From positions 1,488,001-1,552,000 of the forward strand of contig NZ_CP069004.1 in NCBI RefSeq assembly GCF_016801775.1: DNA of 64,000 nt, read 5' to 3'. This document shows, piece after piece, positions 36,104 to 45,252 of the stretch (positions are counted from its first letter, which is position 1; every line of letters starts with the position of its first letter). Made by a program: the position numbers and the translations under genes. The notes below the pieces were generated by a model, which made no database searches, was not told where the DNA came from, and was given only the letters and a program-made list of their open reading frames with translations. The stretch is from Sulfitobacter mediterraneus (GTDB lineage: Bacteria; Pseudomonadota; Alphaproteobacteria; Rhodobacterales; Rhodobacteraceae).

Positions 36104-37461
36104 TGGCCGACTGGACCCAAAACCTTCCAAAAGCCGCAGCGGAATATCTGACCGACCGGCGTCTTGATGAAGTGGAATGTGTGATCCCCGACCTGCCCGG
36201 CATCGCCCGAGGCAAGGCTGTCCCGGCCAGCAAATTTGCGCGGCAGGAATACTTTCACCTTCCCGACAGCATTTTCTACCAAACCATCACTGGCAATTGG
36301 GGCGAAGCCGCAGGAGATGAAGGTTTCATCGAAAAGGACATGATCCTCAAGCCCGACATGGAGACCGCAACCGCGGCGCCCTGGACCGGGGATTGGACCT
36401 TGCAAGTGATCCACGACGCCTATGATCGCGATGACAATCCGGTGCCCTTCTCGCCCCGGAACGTCCTCAAACGGGTGGTACAACTTTATCGAGACAAGGG
36501 CTGGGAGCCGGTTGTGGCCCCCGAGATGGAATTCTTCCTCGTGGCCCGCAACCTTGATCCGGCCCAGGAAATCAAACCGATGATTGGCCGCTCTGGCCGC
36601 CCCGCCGCTGCGCGGCAGGCCTATTCGATGACCGCCGTGGACGAATTTGGCCCCGTCATCGACGACATTTACGATTTTGCCGAGGCGCAGGGATTTGAAA
36701 TCGACGGCATCACACAAGAAGGCGGCGCAGGCCAGCTCGAGATCAACCTGCTGCACGGCGATCCGGTGAAACTGGCCGATGAGGTGTTCTATTTCAAACG
36801 TCTGATCCGCGAAGCGGCCCTGCGCCACGATTGTTATGCCACCTTTATGGCCAAACCCATCGAGGATGAACCGGGATCAGCCATGCATATTCACCATTCG
36901 GTGTTGGATACAAAGACCGGCAAGAACATTTTTTCCGCCGAAGACGGATCTGAAACGCCTGCCTTTATGCACTTCATCGCGGGGCTGCAAAACCACATGC
37001 CAGATGCGCTGGCAGTGATTGCGCCCTATGTGAACAGCTATCGGCGTTATGTCAAAGACCACGCAGCACCAATCAACCTCGAATGGGGGCGCGACAATCG
37101 CACCACGGGCATTCGTGTGCCGCTTTCCGGCCCGGCGGCGCGGCGTGTGGAAAACCGCCTCGCCGGCATGGATTGCAACCCCTATCTGGGCATCGCGGCG
37201 TCACTCGCCTGCGGATATCTGGGCCTGACCGAGGGCAAAGCCCCGGCGGACGAATTCAAAGGCGATGCCTATGATGGCGATGGCGATATCCCACAGGTTC
37301 TCGGCTCTGCCCTTGATCTGTTTGACGAAGCCACCGCGCTGCACAGCGTTCTTGGCACCGAATTCGCCCGCGTCTATTCGATCGTGAAACGCGCCGAATA
37401 TGACGAGTTCTTGCAGGTCATCTCCCCTTGGGAACGTGAACACCTGCTGATGAACGTCTGA
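36103..37461 (+). CDS. Glutamine synthetase-like gamma-glutamylamide ligase (PuuA family), copy 2
   Basis: A 452-residue homologue of the first PuuA-like protein, from a different lineage. Family sites are PEMEFFLVARN, GAGQLEINLLHGD, SAMHIHHSVLD and DNRTTGIRVP. Two PuuA-like ligases in one operon suggest two substrates or a hetero-oligomer. Its start overlaps the GATase stop (TGATG). A PuuB-like oxidoreductase follows. Confidence 0.88.
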   Translation: MADWTQNLPKAAAEYLTDRRLDEVECVIPDLPGIARGKAVPASKFARQEYFHLPDSIFYQTITGNWGEAAGDEGFIEKDMILKPDMETATAAPWTGDWTLQVIHDAYDRDDNPVPFSPRNVLKRVVQLYRDKGWEPVVAPEMEFFLVARNLDPAQEIKPMIGRSGRPAAARQAYSMTAVDEFGPVIDDIYDFAEAQGFEIDGITQEGGAGQLEINLLHGDPVKLADEVFYFKRLIREAALRHDCYATFMAKPIEDEPGSAMHIHHSVLDTKTGKNIFSAEDGSETPAFMHFIAGLQNHMPDALAVIAPYVNSYRRYVKDHAAPINLEWGRDNRTTGIRVPLSGPAARRVENRLAGMDCNPYLGIAASLACGYLGLTEGKAPADEFKGDAYDGDGDIPQVLGSALDLFDEATALHSVLGTEFARVYSIVKRAEYDEFLQVISPWEREHLLMNV

Positions 37462-37490
37462 CGCCCCCAGACCAACAAAAGGTGACGGAA

Positions 37491-38795
37491 GTGAACCTGC
37501 TTTATGCCAATGACCGGCGCGGCGCGTATCCAGACAGCTGGTACGCCGCGACCGCCACGCCGATGGATCGCTTTCCCACCTTGAAGGGGGCGCAAAAGGC
37601 GGACGTCTGTGTGATTGGCGGCGGCTATACCGGATTGTCTGCCGCCCTGCACTTGGCCCAGGCGGGCCGTGACGTGATTCTGATCGATGCCCAGCGGGTC
37701 GGCTTTGGCGCATCAGGGCGCAATGGCGGGCAATTGGGCAGCGGCCAGCGGGTCGAGCAAGACGCGCTGGAAAAGATGCTGGGCGATCCCCATGCCGCGA
37801 CCCTGTGGCAAATGGGGGAAGAGGCCAAGGATCTGGTCAAGAGCTTGATCAGAAAACACGATATCGACTGCCACCTAAAGCCCGGCGTGGCCTGGACAGC
37901 CTCGGACAAGGGCGATCTGAAGCATCTGCACGCCTATGCGGACCATCTGCAAAGCCGCTATGGTTATGACCAGATCGAAACGCTGGATCACACGGCATTG
38001 CAGTCGGTCTGCCCCTCACCGGATTATCTGGGCGGGGTTCTGGACATGGGCGCGGCGCATCTGCACCCGCTGAACTACGCGCTGGGTCTGGCAAAGGCCG
38101 CCGCCGCCGCGGGGGTGCGTATCTTCGAAACCAGCCCGGCCCACCACATCACCGAAGGTTGCAAAACCACTGTTCAAACCGACGCAGGCCGGATCGAGGC
38201 CGACCACGTGATCCTTGCCTGCAACGGCTATCTTGGCGGGCTGAACCGCAAAGTGGCGGCGCGGGTGATGCCGATCAACAATTTCATCGCCGCCACCGCC
38301 CCCTTGGGGAGTGGCATCAAGGACGTGCTGCCCCGCGACGTGGCCGTGGCCGACAGCCGCTTTGTCGTCAACTATTTCCGTCTGTCCCACGATGGCAGGC
38401 TGCTGTTTGGTGGTGGCGAAAGCTATGGCTATCGCTTCCCCACAGACATCGCGGCCAAAGTCCGCAAACCCATGACCGAGATTTTTCCGCATCTCAAGGA
38501 CATCCCCATCGATTACGCCTGGGGCGGTACGCTGGGCATCACCATGAAACGCCTGCCCTATGTGGCACGGGTGGCCCCCAACATCCTGTCTGCCTCCGGC
38601 TATTCCGGCCACGGCGTCGGCACGGCAACCCACGCAGGCGCGTTGATGGCCCGCGCGATTCAAGGCGACAGCGACGGCTTTGACACAATGGCTGCGATCC
38701 CGACCCGCCCCTTCCCCGGCGGCGCGGCGCTGCGCAACCCGCTGCTGGTGCTCGCCATGACCTGGTATTCCCTGCGCGACCGGTTGGGCATCTGA
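37491..38795 (+). CDS. FAD-dependent oxidoreductase (PuuB-like, gamma-glutamyl amine oxidase)
   Basis: A 434-residue flavoprotein of the PuuB family. The preferred start is the GTG at 37491, with AAAGGTGA upstream; a GTG at 37482 is also possible. It contains WYAATA near residue 15, the FAD-binding VIGGGYTGLSAALHLAQAG, and GFGASGRNGGQLGSGQR. PuuB enzymes oxidise gamma-glutamylated amines to aldehydes. It is the last enzyme of the ligase, GATase, ligase and oxidase run. An aldehyde dehydrogenase resembling PuuC is found at 6210-7709, not next to it. Confidence 0.88.
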   Translation: MNLLYANDRRGAYPDSWYAATATPMDRFPTLKGAQKADVCVIGGGYTGLSAALHLAQAGRDVILIDAQRVGFGASGRNGGQLGSGQRVEQDALEKMLGDPHAATLWQMGEEAKDLVKSLIRKHDIDCHLKPGVAWTASDKGDLKHLHAYADHLQSRYGYDQIETLDHTALQSVCPSPDYLGGVLDMGAAHLHPLNYALGLAKAAAAAGVRIFETSPAHHITEGCKTTVQTDAGRIEADHVILACNGYLGGLNRKVAARVMPINNFIAATAPLGSGIKDVLPRDVAVADSRFVVNYFRLSHDGRLLFGGGESYGYRFPTDIAAKVRKPMTEIFPHLKDIPIDYAWGGTLGITMKRLPYVARVAPNILSASGYSGHGVGTATHAGALMARAIQGDSDGFDTMAAIPTRPFPGGAALRNPLLVLAMTWYSLRDRLGI

Positions 38796-38897
38796 TCAAA
38801 CCCCAACTAGCGTTCAACAGGGCGGCTTCGCTTGGCCCTTGGTCTGTTCCCGCAATTGTTTTACAAATTCGAAAACAACAATTCGGATTCTTGAAAT

Positions 38898-40076
38898 ATG
38901 TCACTGCCCGACCTGCACCAGGCCGAAGCCATCCCAACAGCTGCCCAAAACGATCTGAACCGTATTCTGCAAGACGGCGATCTGTTCCGCTATACCGCCA
39001 CATCGGACGCTCCGGTGTCCCTGCTGGAACGGGATTTTGCGCAAATGATGGGCAGCACCTATGCGCTTGCGGTCTCGTCCTGCTCTGCGGCGCTGTTTCT
39101 GTCTCTCAAGGCGCTGGACCTGCCGGCAGAGGCCCGTGTGCTGATCCCCGGCTTCACCTTTGCCGCAGTGCCCTCCGCAGTGATCCATGCCGGATGCCGC
39201 CCCGTGCTGTGTGAGGTTGCCGACAATTACCGCATCAATGTCGACGATTTTGCGGAAAAACTCCCCTCAGTTCAGGCGGTGATTATCAGCCACATGCGCG
39301 GCCACACCTCGGACATGGATGCCATCCTGACCCTCTGTGCAGATGCAGATATTCCCGTGATTGAAGATGCCGCACATTCCCTCGGCACCCTTTGGCATGG
39401 CCGGAAAATCGGCACCCTGGGCAAAATCGGCTGCTTTTCGTTCCAGTCTTACAAAATGATCAACGCAGGCGAAGGCGGTATTCTGATCACAGACGATGCA
39501 GATCTGGTTGCACGGGCGATCATCATGTCCGGCGCCTATGAACACAATTGGAAGAAACATGCTGCCCTGCACTCTGCCTTTGCCCGCTGGCAAAACCAAT
39601 TGCCGCTCTACAATCTGCGCATGTCAAACCTCGCCGCTGCCGTGATCCGCCCGCAGCTGGCCGAATTGCCCCGCCGTACTGCAGATGGGTTGCGCAACCA
39701 TGATTACGTCGCCGCCCGGCTGTCGCGCACCGCCCGGATCGACGTGCCCGCGCCGCTGGCGCCCGAAACACGGGCACCCGATTCCATCCAATTCAATCTC
39801 ATTGGAATGTCAGACAATGCAGTTGCGCAATTTGCCCAAACCGCCGCCGACATGGGCGTCAAGGTTCAGGTCTTCGGGATGTCAGACGACAACGCCCGCG
39901 CGTTCTGGAACTGGCAGTTCATCCCCGATCTGCCCGACCTGCCCCAAACCCGCGCTATGCTGATGCGGGCCTGCGACGTGCGCTTACCGGTTCAACTGAG
40001 CCTTGATCAATTGGATGCGGTCTGTGCGGTGCTGCTCAAGGCGCTGGACCACGCAACCAAAGAGGCGGCCGCCTGA
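38898..40076 (+). CDS. DegT/DnrJ/EryC1 family PLP-dependent aminotransferase
   Basis: A 392-residue PLP enzyme of the DegT/AHBA-synthase family. It has SSCSAALFLSLKAL, VIEDAAHSLGT (the cofactor-contacting Asp) and the Schiff-base Lys in SFQSYKMINAGEGG. These enzymes usually transaminate keto-sugars or make amine products. It is 102 bp after the PuuB-like gene and may be a separate unit. Role in the neighbouring amine pathway or in polysaccharide synthesis cannot be decided. Confidence 0.84.
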   Translation: MSLPDLHQAEAIPTAAQNDLNRILQDGDLFRYTATSDAPVSLLERDFAQMMGSTYALAVSSCSAALFLSLKALDLPAEARVLIPGFTFAAVPSAVIHAGCRPVLCEVADNYRINVDDFAEKLPSVQAVIISHMRGHTSDMDAILTLCADADIPVIEDAAHSLGTLWHGRKIGTLGKIGCFSFQSYKMINAGEGGILITDDADLVARAIIMSGAYEHNWKKHAALHSAFARWQNQLPLYNLRMSNLAAAVIRPQLAELPRRTADGLRNHDYVAARLSRTARIDVPAPLAPETRAPDSIQFNLIGMSDNAVAQFAQTAADMGVKVQVFGMSDDNARAFWNWQFIPDLPDLPQTRAMLMRACDVRLPVQLSLDQLDAVCAVLLKALDHATKEAAA

Positions 40077-40204
40077 CCCCTGCTTCATTTGGCAAGAAAA
40101 ACTCAATCCCACCGGTACAACCCGCGCCGCCGGTGCACAGGTGGGCCCAGATCAATGCATATCCCGAAAAACATGCCGCGCGACCCCGCCGCGCGTCCTT
40201 TGGA

Positions 40205-40765
40205 TCACTTCAACTTTGACAGTTTGTCCTGAAGCTCCGCCAACTGCCGTTTGATTGCGTCCAGATCTTCGCCTTGATCCGGGCCATCAGCCTTGGCCGC
40301 CGAGGGCGCTTCGGGTGTGGTGCCGCCACTCCAATTGCCCGTCATCGCCTTCATAAAGGCCTGCTGCTGCGCTTGCATAACGTCCAGCCCCGGCATCTTT
40401 GCCATCGGGTTCATGGAAGACATATTTTCCATCACCCGCGCCTGCCCGTCCCGGAGCATGTCAAATGAGGCCTGCAAGAACTGCGGCACCACAGATACAT
40501 CACCGGACATATAGCTGCGCACCAGATCATTCAGCACCTCGACCGGCAAAACAGATTCGCCGCGGCTTTCGTGTTCTGCAATGATTTGAAGCAGATACTG
40601 CCGCGTCAGGTCATCGCCCGACTTCAGATCAACGATCTGCACCTCGCGCCCGTCGCGGATAAATCCCGCAATATCTTCGAGCGTCACATAGTCGCTGGTT
40701 TCCGTATTATAAAGCCGCCGAGACGCATAGCGTTTGATAAGCAATGGCTTGGGTTTATCCGCCAC
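40205..40765 (-). CDS. phaR: Polyhydroxyalkanoate synthesis regulator PhaR
   Basis: A 186-residue protein from a GTG at 40765, with GGGAGG nine bases upstream; a further in-frame ATG at 40819 lacks such support. The N-terminus LLIKRYASRRLYNTETSDYVT is the PhaR DNA- and PHB-binding signature, followed by the PHB-accumulation regulatory domain and a coiled-coil C-terminus (LDAIKRQLAELQDKLSKLK). PhaR represses phasin and its own gene until PHB granules titrate it. A CTGC-N3-GCAG site lies just upstream. Confidence 0.94.
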   Translation of the reverse strand: MADKPKPLLIKRYASRRLYNTETSDYVTLEDIAGFIRDGREVQIVDLKSGDDLTRQYLLQIIAEHESRGESVLPVEVLNDLVRSYMSGDVSVVPQFLQASFDMLRDGQARVMENMSSMNPMAKMPGLDVMQAQQQAFMKAMTGNWSGGTTPEAPSAAKADGPDQGEDLDAIKRQLAELQDKLSKLK

Positions 40766-40788
40766 GGTTGGTCCTCCCAGATTACGTG

Positions 40789-40799
40789 CTGCATTGCAG
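40789..40799. promoter_or_regulatory. Predicted PhaR operator upstream of phaR
   Basis: CTGCATTGCAG is an exact CTGC-N3-GCAG palindrome, extended to a 13-bp perfect dyad GCTGCA-T-TGCAGC (40788-40800). It lies about 24 bp before the phaR start. PhaR of Paracoccus and Rhodobacter is known to bind such TGC/GCA dyads, so autoregulation is likely. Confidence 0.65.
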
Positions 40800-40825
40800 C
40801 TTATGGGAGTGTTGCACAAAAAGAA

Positions 40826-40850
40826 AGGGCGGGCTCAATGAGCCCGCCCT
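40826..40850 (-). terminator. Intrinsic terminator after the phasin gene
   Basis: A perfect 11-bp stem (AGGGCGGGCTC, 40826-40836, with GAGCCCGCCCT, 40840-40850) and a 3-base loop. On the minus strand it is followed by TTCTTTTTG. It ends the phasin transcript and separates it from phaR. Confidence 0.88.
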
Positions 40851-40896
40851 GCCCTCACACCCTAAGGGGAGGAAGTGATGTGAGGTCTATTCCGTC

Positions 40897-41340
40897 TTAC
40901 TTCGCAGTGGCTTTTTTCGCCGCGGCCTGAACGTCGTTGGACGCTTTTTTAACGGCTGCTGTTGCGTCTTCCTGCATGTCTTTGCCGGCAGCCATCATCA
41001 GCTCGACAGTGTCCATCTGGACTTTCTTGGCGATCTCGGCGAATGCCGCCATGTGCTCGGCCGCTGTTTCAGCAGAAGCAGACGCGAAATCGGTCATGGC
41101 TTTTGCGTAGTCGGCTGGCTCTGCTTTGGCTTTGGACATATCTGCCATTTTCGCCAGTGTGTCTTTTGTCCACTTGCTGGAAATCTCGGTAGATTTCTCA
41201 ACAGCTGTCAGGGCAACGCCGGACAGTTTTTCATTCAGTGTCGCAGATGTTTTGAATGCGTCTTCCATTGCGGCTGTATCCACTGGGAAAGAACCCATTA
41301 CGTCTTTGAACATTGCGGTCATGTCTGGTGTCTTAGTCAT
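40897..41340 (-). CDS. phaP: Phasin family protein
   Basis: A 147-residue helical protein from the ATG at 41340 (TTAAGGAT ribosome site). It is rich in Ala, Lys, Asp and Met, with amphipathic repeats (EKSTEISSKWTKDTLAKMADMSKAK, EHMAAFAEIAKK) and a low-complexity AAKKATAK tail, typical of phasins that coat PHB granules. It lies between phaC and phaR, with a PhaR-type site in its promoter region and a strong terminator after it, consistent with high PhaR-controlled expression. Confidence 0.88.
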   Translation of the reverse strand: MTKTPDMTAMFKDVMGSFPVDTAAMEDAFKTSATLNEKLSGVALTAVEKSTEISSKWTKDTLAKMADMSKAKAEPADYAKAMTDFASASAETAAEHMAAFAEIAKKVQMDTVELMMAAGKDMQEDATAAVKKASNDVQAAAKKATAK

Positions 41341-41442
41341 TTCAAGTATCCTTAAGCTCTGGTTTGTGCTTGGCGGATGCTCCGCCTTTCTGCGTCTGCT
41401 AAAGGATATAGATGCTGCAGCGCGGCATTTCAAGTATTTTTT

Positions 41443-41453
41443 CTGCACCGCAG
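41443..41453. promoter_or_regulatory. Predicted PhaR operator upstream of the phasin gene
   Basis: CTGCACCGCAG is an exact CTGC-N3-GCAG site about 103 bp before the phasin start and 36 bp after the phaC stop. A second TGC-rich element (TGCTGCAGC, 41413-41421) lies 22 bp away. Together they form a good candidate for PhaR repression of the phasin promoter. Confidence 0.6.
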
Positions 41454-41488
41454 CATAAATCTGGACCAAGCTCCAAAAGTCATCAAAA

Positions 41489-43294
41489 TCAAAGCTTTGC
41501 CTTTTTCGCCACATATTCTCCAGGGGCATCTGATAGAATGATGTGGCCATCATCGCCGGGGAAACGGGCGGGAATCATCTTGCCAGACCGCTTTTTCAGC
41601 CATTTCTCCCACCGCGGCCACCAAGACCCTTCGTGGAACTTTGCCCCTTCAAGCCAGTCGGCATGATCGAGGCCCAGATCATCATTGGTGTAATGGCCAT
41701 ATTTTTTCTTGGACGGCGGGTTGACGATCCCCGCGATGTGTCCCGACTGCGTCATGATAAAGGTCTTGTTCTCCGACCCCATCTTTTGCACGCCGCGATA
41801 GCTGTCCTTCCAGGGCGCGATGTGATCGGTCTCGCAGGCAATGGCGCAAAGCGGCACGTCAATATCGCCCAGTTCCAGATGGTGCCCCATCAGATCAAAG
41901 CCGCCATCGGCCAGCTCATTGCGTTGGCACAGGCCGCGCAGATATTGCATCGCCATCTTGGCCGGCAGGTTCGCCCCGTCCCCGTTCCAATACAGCAGAT
42001 CAAAGGCGGGCGGGGTCTCCCCCATCATATAGCTTTTCACCGCGGGCCCGTAGACCAGATCATTGGACCGCAAGAACGAGAACGTCCGTGCCATGATCAC
42101 AGAGGGCAACACGCCTTTGTCTGCGGTCTCGGCCTCTATCCCGTCAATAAAGTCATCCGTCAGGAAAGGCTGGAATTCTCCCTGATCGGAAAAATCCGTG
42201 AGCGCGGTAAAGAATGTCGCCGATTTGATCGAGGTATCGCCGCGTTGTTTCAGCAAAGACAGGGTCAGCGACAGCGTTGTGCCCGCAATGCAATAGCCAA
42301 CGGCGTTGACCTGTTTCTGTCCGGTGATTTTCTTGGCCTCTGCGATCGCGGCCAGATAACCGTCTTCGACGTAATCTTCCATACCGATATCGCGGTAGGC
42401 CGCATCCGGGTTGACCCAAGACACCATGAACAAGGTGTAGCCCTGATCGACGACCCATTTGACCAATGAGTTCTGGGCCTTGAGATCCAGAATATAGAAC
42501 TTGTTGATCCAGGGCGGGAACACAACCAGCGGCGTGGCATGTACCTCTTCCGTGCTGGGGGTGTATTGAATCAACTCAAACATCTTGTTGCGGAACACAA
42601 CCTTGCCCGGCGTAGTGGCGATGTTGCGGCCCAACTCAAACGCCTTTTCATCCGCAAGCCGCACGATCAGTTCACCATCATTGGCCTCCAAATCCGAGAT
42701 CAGGTTTTCCAAGCCCTTGATCAGGCTCTCACCCTCGGTCTCGACCGCGCGTTCAAGGGCATCCGGGTTGGTGGCCAGAAAATTGGTCGGGCTCATCATG
42801 TCGATGATCTGGCGGCTGAAATAGGACAGCCGCTGTTTCTCGCGGGGCTCCATATCGGTGATATCTTCAACGGCCTGCGACAAGGCTTCGGAATTGATCA
42901 GGTACTGTTGTTTGACAAAATTGAAATAGGGATGCGTTTCCCAAAGCGGATTGGTAAAGCGGCGATCCCCTCCCGTCTTGTCTTCGGGTGCGACAAATGA
43001 GCCCTTCGCCAGCGCCTGCTGCGCCTCCATGAAGTGGGTCACGGTCTTGGCCCAGTACCCCATCTGATGTTCCATCAGCTTGGCCGGGTTTTGCACCGCT
43101 TCGGCCATATAGGACTGTGCAGCCTTGGAAAACAGCTCTTGATTCGGGCCGTCAAGGGATTGCTGATGGGTCTTGCGATGGGTCATGACCTCGGTCAAAC
43201 GCGCCGTCAGCTCCTCCACTTTCTTTAAATTTTCGGCCATCCGCGACAACGAAGCCTCAGTTGGCGTGCCCTCTTCCGTGGTTTCAGTTGTCAT
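41489..43294 (-). CDS. phaC: Class I poly(3-hydroxyalkanoate) synthase PhaC
   Basis: A 601-residue enzyme that polymerises hydroxyacyl-CoA into PHA. The lipase-like box GYCIAG holds the active Cys, with PPWINKFYILDL before it, and the catalytic Asp and His (DHIAPW, SGHIAG) after it. The N-terminal ~100 residues are helical and variable as usual for class I. AAAGG lies 6 bases before the ATG. It is divergent from phaZ, sharing a 105-bp promoter region. Confidence 0.96.
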   Translation of the reverse strand: MTTETTEEGTPTEASLSRMAENLKKVEELTARLTEVMTHRKTHQQSLDGPNQELFSKAAQSYMAEAVQNPAKLMEHQMGYWAKTVTHFMEAQQALAKGSFVAPEDKTGGDRRFTNPLWETHPYFNFVKQQYLINSEALSQAVEDITDMEPREKQRLSYFSRQIIDMMSPTNFLATNPDALERAVETEGESLIKGLENLISDLEANDGELIVRLADEKAFELGRNIATTPGKVVFRNKMFELIQYTPSTEEVHATPLVVFPPWINKFYILDLKAQNSLVKWVVDQGYTLFMVSWVNPDAAYRDIGMEDYVEDGYLAAIAEAKKITGQKQVNAVGYCIAGTTLSLTLSLLKQRGDTSIKSATFFTALTDFSDQGEFQPFLTDDFIDGIEAETADKGVLPSVIMARTFSFLRSNDLVYGPAVKSYMMGETPPAFDLLYWNGDGANLPAKMAMQYLRGLCQRNELADGGFDLMGHHLELGDIDVPLCAIACETDHIAPWKDSYRGVQKMGSENKTFIMTQSGHIAGIVNPPSKKKYGHYTNDDLGLDHADWLEGAKFHEGSWWPRWEKWLKKRSGKMIPARFPGDDGHIILSDAPGEYVAKKAKL

Positions 43295-43399
43295 CTTAAC
43301 CTTTTGCTCCTATCTTCGCACCTGCAGCATAACATCACGCCTCTCCTTGAGGACTGTGACAAAATAACTGGCAACGGGCTCACAACGAGGACACCCTTC

Positions 43400-44671
43400 A
43401 TGCGCTACATGGCTACTTACGACCTGATGGAAACCTTTCGGAACACCAATCAGTGGCTCGGCGCCTCTGCACTTGCCATGGCATCCTACCCTGCTTTTTC
43501 GATGTTTCCAAACCCTACGCTTGAATGGATGGCCGCTTGGGGCGAAGTGACGGAACGTACGTTCTCGCGGATGGTGGTGAAACCCGATTGGAACATTCCT
43601 CCCTTCGTCGGGGCCAACGGTCAGGACCGGTTGGTGACAACCGAAACCGTGGTAGAGGGCGATTTTGGCGATCTCATTCATTTCCGCGTTCAGGGCCGCA
43701 CCGACAAAAAGCGGCGCGTCCTATTGGTGGCACCAATGTCCGGCCACTACGCAACTTTGCTGCGCTCAACCGTGATCAGCTTGCTGCCCGATTGTGACGT
43801 CTACATTACAGATTGGCACAACGCGCGCGACATTCCAGTCAGCGCCGGCAAATTCGACATCGAAGATTACACATTGTATCTGGTCGACTACCTGCGCGAG
43901 CTGGGCCCGGAAACCCATGTGATCGCTGTGTGCCAACCTGCCCCGCTGGCGCTGGCCGCGACGGCTTATCTGGCCGAAGAAGACCCCGATGCGCAGCCGC
44001 GCTCCCTGACATTGATCGGTGGTCCGATCGACCCCAACGCCGCCGCCACAGATGTGACGGACTTTGGCCGCCGGGTCACGATGGGCCAGCTTGAGGAATC
44101 GATGATCCAGCGGGTCGGCTTTAAATACAAGGGTGTAGGCCGCATGGTTTACCCTGGCCTCCTGCAATTGGCCTCCTTCATCTCGATGAACAGCGAGACC
44201 CATATGGACGCTTTCAAGAACCAGATCTCCCGCGTGATGCGCGATGAGGCCCATGAGCACGACAAGCACAACAAGTTTTATGATGAATACCTTGCCGTGA
44301 TGGACATGACCGCCGAGTTCTATCTTTCCACGGTTGAGCGAATCTTCAAAGCCGGCGAAATCGCCAGCAACAACTTCACTGTTGCGGGCAAGAAAGTGGA
44401 CATCGGCAAGATTACAACGGTTGCGGTGAAAACCGTCGAAGGCTCCGAGGATGACATTTCCGCACCCGGCCAATGTGTTGCCGCGCTGGACCTGTTGACC
44501 GGCCTGCCGGACAGCAAAAAAGCCAACCACGTCGAAGAAGGCGCGGGCCACTACGGCATCTTTGCAGGCAAAAGCTGGCGCAACAACATCCGCCCATTGG
44601 TGTTGAACTTCATCGACGCCAACGAAGGCAAACCTGCCGCAAAGCCAGCCAAGAAAACCAAGGCGGCCTGA
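43400..44671 (+). CDS. phaZ: Intracellular polyhydroxyalkanoate depolymerase PhaZ
   Basis: A 423-residue protein from the ATG at 43400 (GAGGA ribosome site; the longer frame from 43304 is unlikely). It starts MRYMATYDLMETFR, and has the nucleophile region HVIAVCQPAPLALAA, where Cys takes the place of the usual Ser, as in intracellular PHB depolymerases. The C-terminal His region is EEGAGHYGIFAGKSWR, and the tail is Lys-rich. It breaks down stored PHB in the cytoplasm. Confidence 0.93.
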   Translation: MRYMATYDLMETFRNTNQWLGASALAMASYPAFSMFPNPTLEWMAAWGEVTERTFSRMVVKPDWNIPPFVGANGQDRLVTTETVVEGDFGDLIHFRVQGRTDKKRRVLLVAPMSGHYATLLRSTVISLLPDCDVYITDWHNARDIPVSAGKFDIEDYTLYLVDYLRELGPETHVIAVCQPAPLALAATAYLAEEDPDAQPRSLTLIGGPIDPNAAATDVTDFGRRVTMGQLEESMIQRVGFKYKGVGRMVYPGLLQLASFISMNSETHMDAFKNQISRVMRDEAHEHDKHNKFYDEYLAVMDMTAEFYLSTVERIFKAGEIASNNFTVAGKKVDIGKITTVAVKTVEGSEDDISAPGQCVAALDLLTGLPDSKKANHVEEGAGHYGIFAGKSWRNNIRPLVLNFIDANEGKPAAKPAKKTKAA

Positions 44672-44675
44672 TCCA

Positions 44676-45245
44676 TTGACCGATCTGCCTTTCTCCTGCC
44701 GGTGCGGTCAGGTGAAAGGCACCTTGCATGATGCGGCCCCCGATGCCGGTACCCACGTCCGCTGTTTTTGCAGCTCGTGCCGGGCCGCGATGATCTATAC
44801 AGGTGATCCTGATCCCGGTGATCAGGGCGTGACCCTGTTTCAGACAACACCGGACAAAATTAGCTTTCAGCAAGGGCAAGACCAGCTTGCGGTCTTTTCC
44901 TTCGGTCTCAAAAACATCCTGCGCTGGCGCGCGGCATGCTGCAATGCGGCACTATTCACCACATTACGCAGCCCCAAGATACCATTGGCGGCGCTTATCA
45001 CCCGGCGGTTGGCAGACGCCACGGCCATCGGGCCGGTGAAAGCGCAAGCATTTGTCCCTCAACCCGACGGCACCAGCCAACATCAGGGAAAACTGGCATT
45101 GTTCGGGGGTGTCCTATGGCGTGGCGTGATCGCCCGGCTGACCGGCCGTTGGAGAAACACGCCCTTCTTTGATATCAAAACGCGAACGCCCACGGCCCCC
45201 GTAACGGTTCTGACCAAAGAAACCCGCACAAATCTAATTGGCTAA
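44676..45245 (+). CDS. DUF6151 family (GFA-like) protein
   Basis: A 189-residue protein starting at a TTG (44676) four bases after the phaZ stop. It has CRCGQVKG near the start and VRCFCSSCRAAM, the CxCGxV/CxC..C zinc pattern of GFA-like domains, plus a later pair of Cys (CCNAAL). A zinc-binding fold is likely. The closest domain known to me is DUF6151. It is probably read through from phaZ. Function unknown. Confidence 0.78.
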   Translation: MTDLPFSCRCGQVKGTLHDAAPDAGTHVRCFCSSCRAAMIYTGDPDPGDQGVTLFQTTPDKISFQQGQDQLAVFSFGLKNILRWRAACCNAALFTTLRSPKIPLAALITRRLADATAIGPVKAQAFVPQPDGTSQHQGKLALFGGVLWRGVIARLTGRWRNTPFFDIKTRTPTAPVTVLTKETRTNLIG

Positions 45246-45252
45246 CGCCACC

